From: Thermoleophilaceae bacterium
Lineage (GTDB): Bacteria; Actinomycetota; Thermoleophilia; Solirubrobacterales; Thermoleophilaceae
Assembly: GCA_025928265.1 (NCBI GenBank)
Contig: JAICJV010000003.1
Coordinates: forward strand, 1 to 64,000
DNA: 64,000 nucleotides
Reading direction: 5' to 3'
The notes beneath the pieces were generated by a model, which saw nothing but the letters and a program-made list of their open reading frames with translations, searched no databases and was not told the origin of the DNA. A program made the translations under genes and the position numbers. Below are positions 47,644 to 59,171 of the stretch, piece by piece (positions within the stretch are counted from its first letter, which is position 1; every line of letters starts with the position of its first letter).

Positions 47644-49615
47644 AGTTGCGGGCGCGGCCGCGGAGCCGACGCTTGCGCTCCACGTTGCCGGCGGCGTCGA
47701 TCGCGCGGCTGCGCACCACGTAGGTCCCACGGGCGAGCTGCCGCCGCAGCCTGAGCGACCAGCGCCTCGTCCCGCGCGCGGCCACGTACGTGGGCCGGCG
47801 GCAGCTCGTCCGCCTCCCGAACCGGCCACTCGCCTGCAGGTAGCGGCAGCCCCCGTGCACGCGGCGCGCCACGGCGATCGTCACGCGCGCCACGCGTCCG
47901 CGCCGCGTACAGGCTCGATCCGCGGCAGTCCCGCGCAGTCGCTTCAGGCGCAGGTGGCGCGCGAAGCGTGAACTGGGTGCCACGCGGTCGAGGCAGCCGG
48001 CGACCACGCCGCCGCCCGCCGCGCTCGCAACCGCGCCACGCCCGCCGAGGTCGCTGCCGGGCTGGCTCGTCGACACCCCCGAGCTGCCGGGCGGCGACGG
48101 CCCGCCGGTCGTCTCGCGCTCGACCGAGTAGTCCATGAACCAGTGGCCGAGCGGCGAGGTCATGCGGTGGTTGCCGAGGGCCGCGTCGGCGGAGGTGAAG
48201 GTGTCGATCGCCTGCCCGGGATGGTCGTTGCTGTCGGACACCTCGCCGTTCGCGAGGCACGGCTCGATGCGCGGCAGGTCGCACTCGCGGCCGCTCACCG
48301 CCACGCGCACCGGCGCCCCGGCCGGGACGAAGAAGTCGACCGCCGCGTTCACCGGAACGGTCTGGCCGTCGGTCACGCTCCCGAGCCCGGGCGCGAGTTG
48401 CGGCGAGGTGTCCGGGTCGAGCGGAGGACGGCCGCCGATGAACGTCCAGCGACCGTTCGAGTCGATGTAGAGGTTGTACTCGCCCGGCGGCGCGCCGGTC
48501 TGCTGCGGGTGGTCGGGATTCGGGTCGAGCGAGTGAACGATGCCGATCGACTTCATCGTCAGGCGCAGATGGCCGGCCGGCTGTACGCCGCGGTCCCAGC
48601 CGGCGAACCAGCTTGCGCCGTAGGCACGCGCGCCCGAGAAGTTGACGGTCACGTCGAGGCCGTCCGCCCGCTCGACGACCTGCTCCGAGTAGCCGCCCGG
48701 CGGCCGCACCTGGTACACGACGCGATACGTGAGGTGCGCGCCCGGCGGCCGCGGCGGCGCCGGCACGTGGAAGCTGATCGTGCGGCCGGTGAGGCTCTGC
48801 GTGTCGTTCGACTCGTCGTTCACGCAGGCGGCGAAGTCGGGGCCGTAGACCGCGAGCGGAGTGGGCGGCCGGATCCGCTCCGCGCAGCGTGACTCGGCGA
48901 GCGCGTGGGTGCCGTTGTCGGAGGCGAACACGTCGGTCTCGCGCTCACCGGTCGGCGACTGCCACGAAGCGGTGCGATTCACCACCATCGCCTCGAGCGG
49001 GTGCAGCTCGGTCTGCTCGCCGCGCAGCCCCTCCGGGCTGTCGGGCTCCACGAGCGGTGTCTGACCAGGCAGGAAGTAGTCGCCCGTGCCCTCCACGCTC
49101 GACTCCGGGTCGTCCTCCTCGATCTGGATCCCCTGCCCCCAGTGCCCGCAGTCCCACACCCAGTGGCCCCAGTACTTCACGCGGTCGCCCTCGGTGGGCC
49201 AGACGTACGCCGGCACCGCGCCGCTCTCCCACTCCACGTGGAGCTTGCCGTGGTCGGCATCGTTCGCCCAGTTGCCGTTGGCCGTCTGCGGCGTGCCCGC
49301 CAACAGGTCGGAGTACGCCGGATCGGGCGTGACGTCGGAGTCGAGGTCGTAGGCCAGGTGGCTCTCCGGCAGGTCCTCGTCCGCCGTGTGGTTGAGCGTG
49401 GCCACACCCTCGACGACGCGATCGGTGCCCTGCTCGTGACCGCCCACGAAGACCCACTCGGGTGACGTGTACGAGAGCAGGCCGCCGGGGTTGCGCTGGC
49501 AGCCGTCCCGCAGCGGCTGGTCGACCGGGTCGGGCCCGGCGTGTGCGCTGGCGGGCAGCATCGCGGCCAGCGCGATCGCCGCCGTCACCCCCCGATACAG
49601 GATCCCCCGGGTCAC
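47597..49615 (-). CDS. Exported protein of unknown function with basic Cys-containing C-terminal domain
   Basis: Signal peptide; C-term GCRYLQASGRFGRRTSCRRPTYVAARGTRRWSLRLRRQLARGTYVVRSRAIDAAGNVE. Confidence 0.75.
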   Translation of the reverse strand: MTRGILYRGVTAAIALAAMLPASAHAGPDPVDQPLRDGCQRNPGGLLSYTSPEWVFVGGHEQGTDRVVEGVATLNHTADEDLPESHLAYDLDSDVTPDPAYSDLLAGTPQTANGNWANDADHGKLHVEWESGAVPAYVWPTEGDRVKYWGHWVWDCGHWGQGIQIEEDDPESSVEGTGDYFLPGQTPLVEPDSPEGLRGEQTELHPLEAMVVNRTASWQSPTGERETDVFASDNGTHALAESRCAERIRPPTPLAVYGPDFAACVNDESNDTQSLTGRTISFHVPAPPRPPGAHLTYRVVYQVRPPGGYSEQVVERADGLDVTVNFSGARAYGASWFAGWDRGVQPAGHLRLTMKSIGIVHSLDPNPDHPQQTGAPPGEYNLYIDSNGRWTFIGGRPPLDPDTSPQLAPGLGSVTDGQTVPVNAAVDFFVPAGAPVRVAVSGRECDLPRIEPCLANGEVSDSNDHPGQAIDTFTSADAALGNHRMTSPLGHWFMDYSVERETTGGPSPPGSSGVSTSQPGSDLGGRGAVASAAGGGVVAGCLDRVAPSSRFARHLRLKRLRGTAADRACTRRGRVARVTIAVARRVHGGCRYLQASGRFGRRTSCRRPTYVAARGTRRWSLRLRRQLARGTYVVRSRAIDAAGNVERKRRLRGRARNFIALRVGRQRARGAP

Positions 49616-49642
49616 CCCTCCTCCGAGGGTGAACGCTAACCG

Positions 49643-49882
49643 CTACGTCGCGGGTGCGGCGCCGCCGCCGTTGTCGAGCCGGTCGAGGACGTGCAGCAGC
49701 GCCTGCAGGAGCGCTCTGCTCTCCTCACGCAGGTCGCGCATGTCCTCCTGGAGCGCGTCGAACCTCTCGATGTAGAGACGCCGATCCTCGTCGTCGCGAC
49801 GCCGCATGTCGGCCATCATCCGTTCGAAGCGCAGCTGCTGTTGGCGAGCGAACTCGCGGTACGGATTCATCGGCTCGGCCAC
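49643..49882 (-). CDS. Small charged coiled-coil protein
   Basis: 79 aa, heptad-like FERMMADMRRRDDEDRRLYIERFDALQEDMRDLREESRALLQAL. Confidence 0.55.
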   Translation of the reverse strand: MAEPMNPYREFARQQQLRFERMMADMRRRDDEDRRLYIERFDALQEDMRDLREESRALLQALLHVLDRLDNGGGAAPAT

Positions 49883-49933
49883 GCCGACATTGTCTCATGC
49901 GCCGTGTAACGCCGGTGTGCGTTGCGTGACGAT

Positions 49934-50611
49934 TCAGCCCATCCCAGGGAACGGCTCGCGCAGCGAATCGAGCACGTACTCCGCGCCCGCCTGCTCGAGC
50001 TCCTCGCGCGAGTAGTGGCCGGTCGCGGTCCCCACGCCCACGCAGCCGGCCCCGTGCGCGGCCTCGATGTCCTTCGGCGTGTCGCCCACCACGAACACGT
50101 CGCTCGGGTCGAGCTTCTCGCCAAGCAGGTTGCCGCCGCGCTCGATCGCACGTTTGGTGAGCTCGACGCGGTCGGGCGAGTCGGAGCCGTAGCCGCCGAA
50201 CGGGAAGTAGCGGTTGAAGCCCGCGCGCGAGAGCTTGATGTGGGCGGCGGCCTCGACTGCGCCGGAGGTGATGCCGAGCAGGATGCCGCTGCGGCCGAGG
50301 CTGCGGAGGGCGTCCTCGGCGCCGTCGAGCACGCGGTACTTCTCGGAGTGCGCGACCTCGTACGGCAGCCGGTCAAGGTATGCGGCCATCACCGTGGCGA
50401 GCTCGGTGGGGGAGGGGTCGTGGCCCACGGCGGCCTTGAAGGTGAGCCGCGCGACGACCGGGTCGGTCATCCCCGCATCCGTGAACTCGCCGATGTCCGC
50501 CGGGATGCCGTGCAGTTCCTCGAAGGCGAAGCGCCACGACCGCGCGCCGGCGCCGCCGGTGGAGATCAGGGTGCCGTCGACGTCGAAGAGGACCGCCCGG
50601 GGTTGCGCCAT
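49934..50611 (-). CDS. HAD family hydrolase (phosphoglycolate phosphatase-like)
   Basis: AVLFDVDGTLISTGG, LGITSGAVEAAA, VFVVGDTPKDIEAAHGAG. Confidence 0.93.
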   Translation of the reverse strand: MAQPRAVLFDVDGTLISTGGAGARSWRFAFEELHGIPADIGEFTDAGMTDPVVARLTFKAAVGHDPSPTELATVMAAYLDRLPYEVAHSEKYRVLDGAEDALRSLGRSGILLGITSGAVEAAAHIKLSRAGFNRYFPFGGYGSDSPDRVELTKRAIERGGNLLGEKLDPSDVFVVGDTPKDIEAAHGAGCVGVGTATGHYSREELEQAGAEYVLDSLREPFPGMG

Positions 50612-50689
50612 GCAGCGAGTTTGCCATTCCCTCCGATCGCCCGCCTAGCCTGCCGCTTCCCCACCACCCGGAAGAAAGGACTCTTGCCC

Positions 50690-52318
50690 GTGAGCACAGT
50701 CGTGTCGAGGCGGACGCGGACGCTGCCGCCCTGGCCCGCCGAGCGGCCGCTGCGTGCCTGGCAGCAGGCTGCGATCGAGGCGCTGGTCGCTCACGGATCG
50801 TCCAACTTCCTGGCGTCCGCGACGCCCGCCGCCGGCAAGACCACGTTCGGCCTGCGGGTCGCGCACGAGATGCTCGGCTCCGGCCGCGTCGAGCGCGTGG
50901 TCGTGGCGGCGCCCACCACGCACATCTGCCGTCAGTGGGCCGCCGACGCGGCGCGCTACGGGATCGATCTCGAGCCCAACCGGCCGAACTCGGAAGGCCG
51001 CGAGCCGGCCGATCGCCATGGCGTGGCGGTCACCTACCAGACCATCGCCGCCGGCCCGCGAACGCACAGGGCGGGCTGCGCCTCGCGCGCGACGCTCGTG
51101 ATCGCCGACGAGCCGCATCACATGGGCGAGCACGCCGCATGGGGCTCGCGCGCCCAGGACGCCTTCGAGGAGGCCCGCTTCCGGCTGCTTCTGTCGGGCA
51201 CGCCGTTCCGCTCGGACTCGAACCCGATCCCCTGGGTCAGCTACGACGCCGACGGCGTCAGCCAGGCCGACTACGCCTACGGCTACACGGACGCTCTGCT
51301 CGACGGCGTCTGCCGGCCGATCACCTTCCAGCCGTTCGACGGGGAGATGGAGTGGATCTCCGACGGGCGCCGCCGCCACGCGAGCTTCGCCACGGTCATC
51401 CCGCGCGCGGAGGACGCGCGCCGGCTGCGCACCGCCCTCGACCCCGACGGCGACTGGATGAGCGAGGTGCTGCGCGACGCCGACGCGCGCCTGTCGGCCG
51501 TGCGCGCGTCAGGCCATCGCGACGCGGGCGGGCTCGTCGTCGCATCCGACAAGGAGCACGCGGTGCGGATCGCGGAGCGACTCGAGCAGATCGCGGTCGA
51601 GCGGCCGGAGATCGTCACCTCGGACGAGCCGGACGCGTCGGCGCGCATAGCCGCGTTCTCGGCCGGGCAGCGCCGCTGGCTCGTGTCGGTGCTGATGGTG
51701 TCGGAGGGCGTCGACATCCCGCGCCTGCGCGTGGGCGTGTACGCGACGGCGGCGCGCACCGAACTGTTCTTCCGCCAGGTGATAGGTCGCTTCGTGCGCC
51801 GCACCCCCGCCCCGAAGGCGCAGATGAGCTACCTGCTGATGCCGGCTGACGGGCGGTTGAAGGCGCTGGCGGCGCAGATCGAGGAGGAGCGGAATCACGC
51901 GCTGGAGGTGGGGGCAGGGGCTGAGGAGGGAGAGCGGAAAGCGGACAGCGGAACGCGGGAGGACTCGCAATTCCACGCGCTGTCGTCGAGCGCCTATCTC
52001 GACGAGGCCTTCTCGTCGTTCCATGCCCCTGACGACGCACTGCAGCTCTTCTACGAGGAAACGCCGAGCCCGGCACCTCCCGCTTTCCGCTTTCCGCCTC
52101 CAAATTCCAAACCTGAGACCGCGTTCGAAAAACGCGAGCGTCTGAGGGACCGCAGGGCCAGCCTCGTCGCCGACCTGAGCCGCCTCACGGGCGAGCCGTA
52201 CAAGGCCATCCACGCGCGCCTGAACAGGGCCACCGGGGCCAAGTCGGTGGCGGCCGCGACCGCCGATCAGCTCGAGCGGGCGAACGAGTTGCTGCTGCGC
52301 GAGTTGCGCGCCGCGTGA
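50690..52318 (+). CDS. DEAD/DEAH-box superfamily II helicase
   Basis: LRAWQQAAIEALV, TPAAGKTTFGLRVAHEML, DEPHH, LSGTPFRSD, QVIGRFVRR. Confidence 0.92.
   Translation: MSTVVSRRTRTLPPWPAERPLRAWQQAAIEALVAHGSSNFLASATPAAGKTTFGLRVAHEMLGSGRVERVVVAAPTTHICRQWAADAARYGIDLEPNRPNSEGREPADRHGVAVTYQTIAAGPRTHRAGCASRATLVIADEPHHMGEHAAWGSRAQDAFEEARFRLLLSGTPFRSDSNPIPWVSYDADGVSQADYAYGYTDALLDGVCRPITFQPFDGEMEWISDGRRRHASFATVIPRAEDARRLRTALDPDGDWMSEVLRDADARLSAVRASGHRDAGGLVVASDKEHAVRIAERLEQIAVERPEIVTSDEPDASARIAAFSAGQRRWLVSVLMVSEGVDIPRLRVGVYATAARTELFFRQVIGRFVRRTPAPKAQMSYLLMPADGRLKALAAQIEEERNHALEVGAGAEEGERKADSGTREDSQFHALSSSAYLDEAFSSFHAPDDALQLFYEETPSPAPPAFRFPPPNSKPETAFEKRERLRDRRASLVADLSRLTGEPYKAIHARLNRATGAKSVAAATADQLERANELLLRELRAA
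51926..51960 (+). repeat. Repeat family B, in frame within helicase gene
   Basis: GAGGGAGAGCGGAAAGCGGACAGCGGAACGCGGGA. Confidence 0.75.
52074..52116 (-). repeat. Repeat family B (inverted), in frame within helicase gene
   Basis: Minus strand: GGTTTGGAATTTGGAGGCGGAAAGCGGAAAGCGGGAGG. Confidence 0.75.
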
Positions 52319-52323
52319 GAAAG

Positions 52324-52345
52324 CTCTCACCAAACTCTTAGAAAA
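52324..52345 (+). promoter_or_regulatory. Candidate OmpR/PhoB-type response-regulator direct repeat
   Basis: CTCTCACCAAA-CTCTTAGAAAA, two 11-bp units upstream of a response-regulator gene. Confidence 0.4.
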
Positions 52346-52376
52346 CGCGTGGCAGGGGCTTACGATCTTGTCAGCC

Positions 52377-53048
52377 ATGCGAATACTCGTGGTTGAAGAC
52401 GAGACGGCCATCGCCGACTTCGTGCAGCGTGGCCTGGAGGCGGAGGGGTACGCGGTCGCGTGCGCCCACGACGGCGACGAGGGCGAGCGTCAGGCGCTCG
52501 GCGACTCGATCGACCTGGTGGTGCTCGACCTCATGCTCCCCGGTAAGGACGGTCTGTCGGTGCTGCGTTCGATACGCAACGAGAAGCCCGCGCTGCCCGT
52601 CATCGTGCTCACCGCGCGCGACGCGGTGGACGACAAGGTCGCGGGCCTCGACCAGGGCGCGACCGACTACGTCACCAAGCCGTTCTCGTTCGACGAGCTC
52701 ACGGCGCGGATCCGTGCGCACCTGCGGCGGCCCCAGAATGGCGAGCCGACCGTGCTGGAGGCGGCCGGGATCCACATGGACCTGCTGAGCCGCGAGGTGC
52801 TCCTGGGCAACGACCCGGTGCACCTCTCGGCGCGCGAGTTCGACCTGCTGGCGTACTTCATGCGCCATCCCGGGCAGGTGCTCTCACGCGAGCAGATCCT
52901 GAGCGCCGTCTGGGGCTACGACTTCGATCCGGGCACGAACGTGGTGGAGGTCTATGTCGGCTACCTGCGCCGCAAGCTGGCCACCGATGACAATCCCGCG
53001 CCCATCGAGACGCTGAGGTCGGTCGGCTACAGGCTCGCCACGCGGTGA
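52377..53048 (+). CDS. OmpR/PhoB family two-component response regulator
   Basis: MRILVVEDETAIADFV, DLVVLDLMLPGKDGL, C-terminal wHTH (LSAREFDLLAYFMRHPGQVLSREQIL). Confidence 0.95.
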   Translation: MRILVVEDETAIADFVQRGLEAEGYAVACAHDGDEGERQALGDSIDLVVLDLMLPGKDGLSVLRSIRNEKPALPVIVLTARDAVDDKVAGLDQGATDYVTKPFSFDELTARIRAHLRRPQNGEPTVLEAAGIHMDLLSREVLLGNDPVHLSAREFDLLAYFMRHPGQVLSREQILSAVWGYDFDPGTNVVEVYVGYLRRKLATDDNPAPIETLRSVGYRLATR

Positions 53049-54453
53049 CCCGGCGGCCGGGGCTGCGCAGCCTTCGCTGGCGGCTCGCGGCCCTGATCGG
53101 GGCGGTGGTGGTGCTCGCGGTAACCGGCACCTTCATCGTCATCTATCGCGGCACCGGCCAGCAGCTCCGCGAGCAGATCGACAGCGAGCTGCGCGCGGAC
53201 GCCGTCGCCTTCGACCGCGGCGGGGTGCCGATGGCGCCGGCCTCGGCCCAGAAGATCGAGCAGCGAGCGCGGGCGTATCTCGCGGCCCAGCCGTACCGCG
53301 CGTCGAACCGCCTGCTGTTCCTCCAGGTCGGCAACCGCCCGCCGATCGCGAACGAGCCGGCCGAGGTGCGGCGGCTGCTCTCGGTCAGAGCCGGCTACTC
53401 GACGTTGCAGCTGCGCGACGTGGGCGACCTGCGGGTCTACCGGACCGATGTGGTCCGGCTGGGCCACGTCGTCGCCGTGATCGGCGTCGGCGAGCCCGTG
53501 TCGCCGGTCGAGCATGCCCAGGACGAGGTGGCGCGCACGTTCCTCGTCGCCGGGACCGCGACGCTCGCCCTGGCGCTGCTGCTCGGCTATCTCGTGGCGG
53601 CCGGCACCGCCAGGCCGCTGCGGCGGATGGCTCGCGTGGCGGCGCGCGTCGACGGCGGCGACCTCTCGCCGCGGATGCACTCTCCCAGCACCAGCGAGGA
53701 GGCCCGCCAGCTCGCGGACTCGTTCGACAAGATGCTCGACCGCCTCGAGGATGCGTTCGCGCGGCAGCGCGCCTTCGCGTCCGACGCGTCGCACGAGCTG
53801 CGCACGCCGCTCACGGTCATCCGCGGTCAGCTCGAAGTGCTCGCGCGGTCCCCCAACCCGTCGCGGGCGGACGTCACCCACGTGGAGCGGCTCGTTCGCA
53901 CGGAGATCGTGCGCATGGAGCGCCTCGTGGAGGACCTGCTGGTGCTGGCGCGTGCCGACGAGAGCGAATTCCTGCGCCGCCGCGAGATCGAGCTCGAGCC
54001 GTTCGTCACCGAGATGCTCGACGGCTTCCGCGCGACCGCCGATCGCCGCTTCGAGCTCGGCGCCGTGGCGAGCGGCGCGCTCGACGTCGATCCCGACCGT
54101 CTCGCCCAGGCGCTGCGCAACCTGCTTCGCAACGCGATCGAGCAGACGACTGCCGGCGGACTCGTTCGCATCACGGCGTCCGCGAACGGCGGCTGGGTCA
54201 CGATCGCGGTCGAGGACGACGGCCCCGGGATCCCGGCCGCCCAGCGCGACCGCGTATTCGACCGCTTCCATCGCACCGACTCGGCCCGCAACCGCGTGCG
54301 CGGAGGGTCGGGGCTCGGGCTTGCGATCGTCCGCGCGATCGCCGAGGCGCACGGCGGCCGCGTCGCGGCGGGCCAGTCGCCCGAGGGCGGCGCGCGTGTC
54401 GAGATCGCGCTGCCCGGCTTCCGGCCGAGCCCGCCGAGCCCCCGCGGGCCGGG

Positions 54454-56319
<1,866 letters not shown>

Positions 56320-56332
56320 TGAGGATCAGATT

Positions 56333-56383
56333 AGGCAGCCCGCAGAATCGCGCGGGCTGCGGGCTGCCCTCTGCGGGCTGCCT
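56333..56383. repeat. Repeat family A, 13-bp inverted repeat between ABC-F and hydrolase genes
   Basis: AGGCAGCCCGCAG ... CTGCGGGCTGCCT. Confidence 0.75.
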
Positions 56384-57236
56384 ACAGAAACGCCACCAGC
56401 CGCTGTGTCACCACGTCTGGCATCTCCTCCGGCATGAAGTGGTTGGCACGGTCGATCCGCTCGAGCGTCATGTCGTCGGCGTGCCGGCGATAGCTCTCGT
56501 CGGCATTGCGCGCGAGGATGTCGTTCGTGCCCACGAGCCAGAGCGTCGGGACGGTCAGGCGGTCCTTGACGAACGAGCCGCGCACCCATTCTCTTATCTC
56601 GCGCGTGACGAAGGTCCGGTAGAGCTGGACGGTCGCGCGAGCCGCGTCGCCGTCGCGCAGGATCGACTCGTACGCGTCGATCTCCTCGGCCGTGTACGAG
56701 CCGACGCTGCGCCCGCGACTCAGCAGCAGACGCACGAAGCCGTGCCGGACCGCGTACCTGCCCCACGGCCCGGACAGCACGAGCTGGTAGGTCGCTGCGA
56801 GGGCGGCGATCGGATCCGGACGGCGCTGCCAGGGGTGTGGCACCGAGATGGCGACGAAGCGCTCGACCCGCTCGGGATGACCCGCCGCCACCAGCAGCCC
56901 CGTGATCGCGCCCCAGTCGTGGCCCACCAGCCGGACGCGCTCGAGTCCCAGCGCGTCGAGCAGCGCAACGATGTCGTCGGCCAGCTCCGCCATGCGGTAG
57001 CTGGAACGCGGCTTGTCGCTCCAGCCGTGGCCGCGCAGGTCCGGCGCGATCACCCGGAAGCGGTCGGCGAGCGGCGGGATCTGATGGCGCCACATCCACC
57101 AGTGCTGCGGCCAGCCGTGCAGCAGCAGGAGCGGCTCGCCCGCGCCCGCTTCCGCGTAGTGCAGCCGAATGCCCCGCACCGCAACTTCGTGGTGCGTGAC
57201 GCCTTCGACGTGTGGGATGTCTCGTTCGGTGCTCAT
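56382..57236 (-). CDS. Alpha/beta hydrolase (epoxide hydrolase-like)
   Basis: LLLLHGWPQHWWMWRHQIPPLADRFRVIAPDLRGHGWSDKP, GHDWGAITGLL. Confidence 0.92.
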   Translation of the reverse strand: MSTERDIPHVEGVTHHEVAVRGIRLHYAEAGAGEPLLLLHGWPQHWWMWRHQIPPLADRFRVIAPDLRGHGWSDKPRSSYRMAELADDIVALLDALGLERVRLVGHDWGAITGLLVAAGHPERVERFVAISVPHPWQRRPDPIAALAATYQLVLSGPWGRYAVRHGFVRLLLSRGRSVGSYTAEEIDAYESILRDGDAARATVQLYRTFVTREIREWVRGSFVKDRLTVPTLWLVGTNDILARNADESYRRHADDMTLERIDRANHFMPEEMPDVVTQRLVAFL

Positions 57237-58653
57237 CGGGACCCTGGCAGGGGTTCTCTGGATGGCTTGCTGCGCGCACGCCTCCGCCGCGCCCGTGCTG
57301 GTGCTCCATGGCAAGCACACGACGGTGCGGCACGAGCGATTCGCAGGCCCCACGAATCTGCCCGCGCAGCGCGCGGCGAAAACGAAGATTCGCAAACCGC
57401 TCGGGCGGCCGACGCGCGACGCACTCGACGCCCTGCTGGGCAGCGGGCAGATCGACCAGGCCGAGCACGACGCCGACACCGCGGTCGTGAAGCGCGCGCT
57501 GCGCGCCTATCGCAAGCTGAAGGGCACGCGCCGTGCTGAGCTGGGCGCCGTGCTGGCGAACGCCGACGCGATGTCAGCCGCAGGCTCGCTCACGCCGTCG
57601 CGCCTCGAGGCCGTCTTCCTCACGATCGACCGAAACCGCCAGTGGTGGACCACCGGCAGGCTCCTCTCGAGCGGCACGCGCGTGTCGTTCTCCGGCAGCC
57701 GGCTGATCTGGCAGTACTACCGCGGCCAGGGCATCGAGCTGCAGATGCTCGCCAACTTCGGCAAGGCGAACGCGCTGTGGTCGTCCAAGCGCCGCAGCTC
57801 GCTGCGCGGTCTCGTGGAGGAGCTGATTCCGCTCGCGTCCGACCGCGGCGGATCACCGGCGTGGGAGTACTACTTCCGGTTCGGAGGCGGAAAGCCGCCG
57901 TGGAGCAGCTCGATCTCGCAGGGGACCGCGGTTCAGTCGCTCGCGCGGGCCGGAGCTCTCTTGAAGGAGCCTGCGCTCACCGACCTCGCGTTGCGCGCGC
58001 TCGGCCTCTTCCAGCAGCCGCCGCCGACCGGCGTGCGTGTCGATGACGCGAACGGCGCCTTCTACCTGATCTACACGTTCGCGCCCACGATGCGCGTGCT
58101 GAACGCGCACCTCCAGGCGGTCATCGGCCTCTACGACGCCAGTCAGCTGACCGGTGACCCGACCGCGGCCGCGCTGTTCGCCGCGGGCGAGTCGGAGGCG
58201 CGCGCGATCGTGCCGAGCTACGACACCGGCGCGTGGTCCCTGTACGACCAGCGCAGTGAGTCCGACCTGAGCTACCACGAGCTCGTCACCACGTTCCTCC
58301 GCAACCTCTGCAAGCGGATGGACCAGCCGGTCTACTGCGACACCGCCGCGCGCTTCACGACATACGAGAAGCAGCCGCCGGTGGTGGCGGCGAGGACGGC
58401 GCGGGTGCGGGGCGGACGCCCCGCGAAGATCGCGTTCCGGCTCGACAAGATTTCGCGCGTGGGCGTGACCGTGCGCACGCGCGGCGGCACCACCGTCTTC
58501 TCGACGAGCGCGGTCGTCGGCCGCGGCAGCCACTTCTACCGCTGGTCACGACCGGCGAAGCCCGGCCTCTACGACCTGACGGTGACCGCCACCGACCTGG
58601 CGGGCAATCGCGCCGAACCGTCGCAGCGGACGCTGCGCGTCCTCAAGGGCTGA
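57229..58653 (+). CDS. Exported protein with D-glucuronyl C5-epimerase C-terminal-like domain
   Basis: SSSISQGTAVQSLARAGALL...NGAFYLIYTFAPTMRVLNAHLQAVIGLYDASQLTGD...YDTGAWSLYDQRSESDLSYHELVTTFLRNL. Confidence 0.75.
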   Translation: MLIGTLAGVLWMACCAHASAAPVLVLHGKHTTVRHERFAGPTNLPAQRAAKTKIRKPLGRPTRDALDALLGSGQIDQAEHDADTAVVKRALRAYRKLKGTRRAELGAVLANADAMSAAGSLTPSRLEAVFLTIDRNRQWWTTGRLLSSGTRVSFSGSRLIWQYYRGQGIELQMLANFGKANALWSSKRRSSLRGLVEELIPLASDRGGSPAWEYYFRFGGGKPPWSSSISQGTAVQSLARAGALLKEPALTDLALRALGLFQQPPPTGVRVDDANGAFYLIYTFAPTMRVLNAHLQAVIGLYDASQLTGDPTAAALFAAGESEARAIVPSYDTGAWSLYDQRSESDLSYHELVTTFLRNLCKRMDQPVYCDTAARFTTYEKQPPVVAARTARVRGGRPAKIAFRLDKISRVGVTVRTRGGTTVFSTSAVVGRGSHFYRWSRPAKPGLYDLTVTATDLAGNRAEPSQRTLRVLKG

Positions 58654-59095
58654 CCGGCAGCGAGTAGTCGAGCCACTGCTCGCGCTCGCCGCCGACGCGG
58701 TCGTACACCGCCTGGGCGCGACGGTTGTCGAGCGCGGTCTGCCACTCGAGGCGCACGCCGCCGTGCCGGCGAACGCGGTCGACGCAGGCGCGGATGAGCG
58801 CATCCGCCGCGCCGCTGCCGCGGTCCTCGGGCGCCACGTACAGGTCGTTCATCGTGCCGATGCGCGCGGCCGAGCTGGTCGACCAGGTCCAGAAGATCGT
58901 CGCGAACCCGATCGCCCTGCCGCCGTCGTCGCGGGCGATCAGCTGCACGCCCTCGCGTTCGGGGTCCGCGATGAGCGCGCGGCTGAGCGCCAGCAGGTCG
59001 TCGTCGGACGGCGACACTTCGTAGAACTCGCAATACCCGCGCATGAGCGGCAGCAGCGCTTCGAGGTGCTCCTCGCGGACCATGTCGATCGTCAT
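58643..59095 (-). CDS. GNAT family N-acetyltransferase
   Basis: DLYVAPEDRGSGAADALIRACVDRVRRHGGVRLEWQTALDNRRAQAVYDRVGG. Confidence 0.92.
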   Translation of the reverse strand: MTIDMVREEHLEALLPLMRGYCEFYEVSPSDDDLLALSRALIADPEREGVQLIARDDGGRAIGFATIFWTWSTSSAARIGTMNDLYVAPEDRGSGAADALIRACVDRVRRHGGVRLEWQTALDNRRAQAVYDRVGGEREQWLDYSLPVSP

Positions 59096-59171
59096 GCGAA
59101 ATCGGAACCCCGACCGCTACATCGCGAATCGCTGCCGGCAGGCCGCGCACGGGGTGAACGATTTCGTCGGG

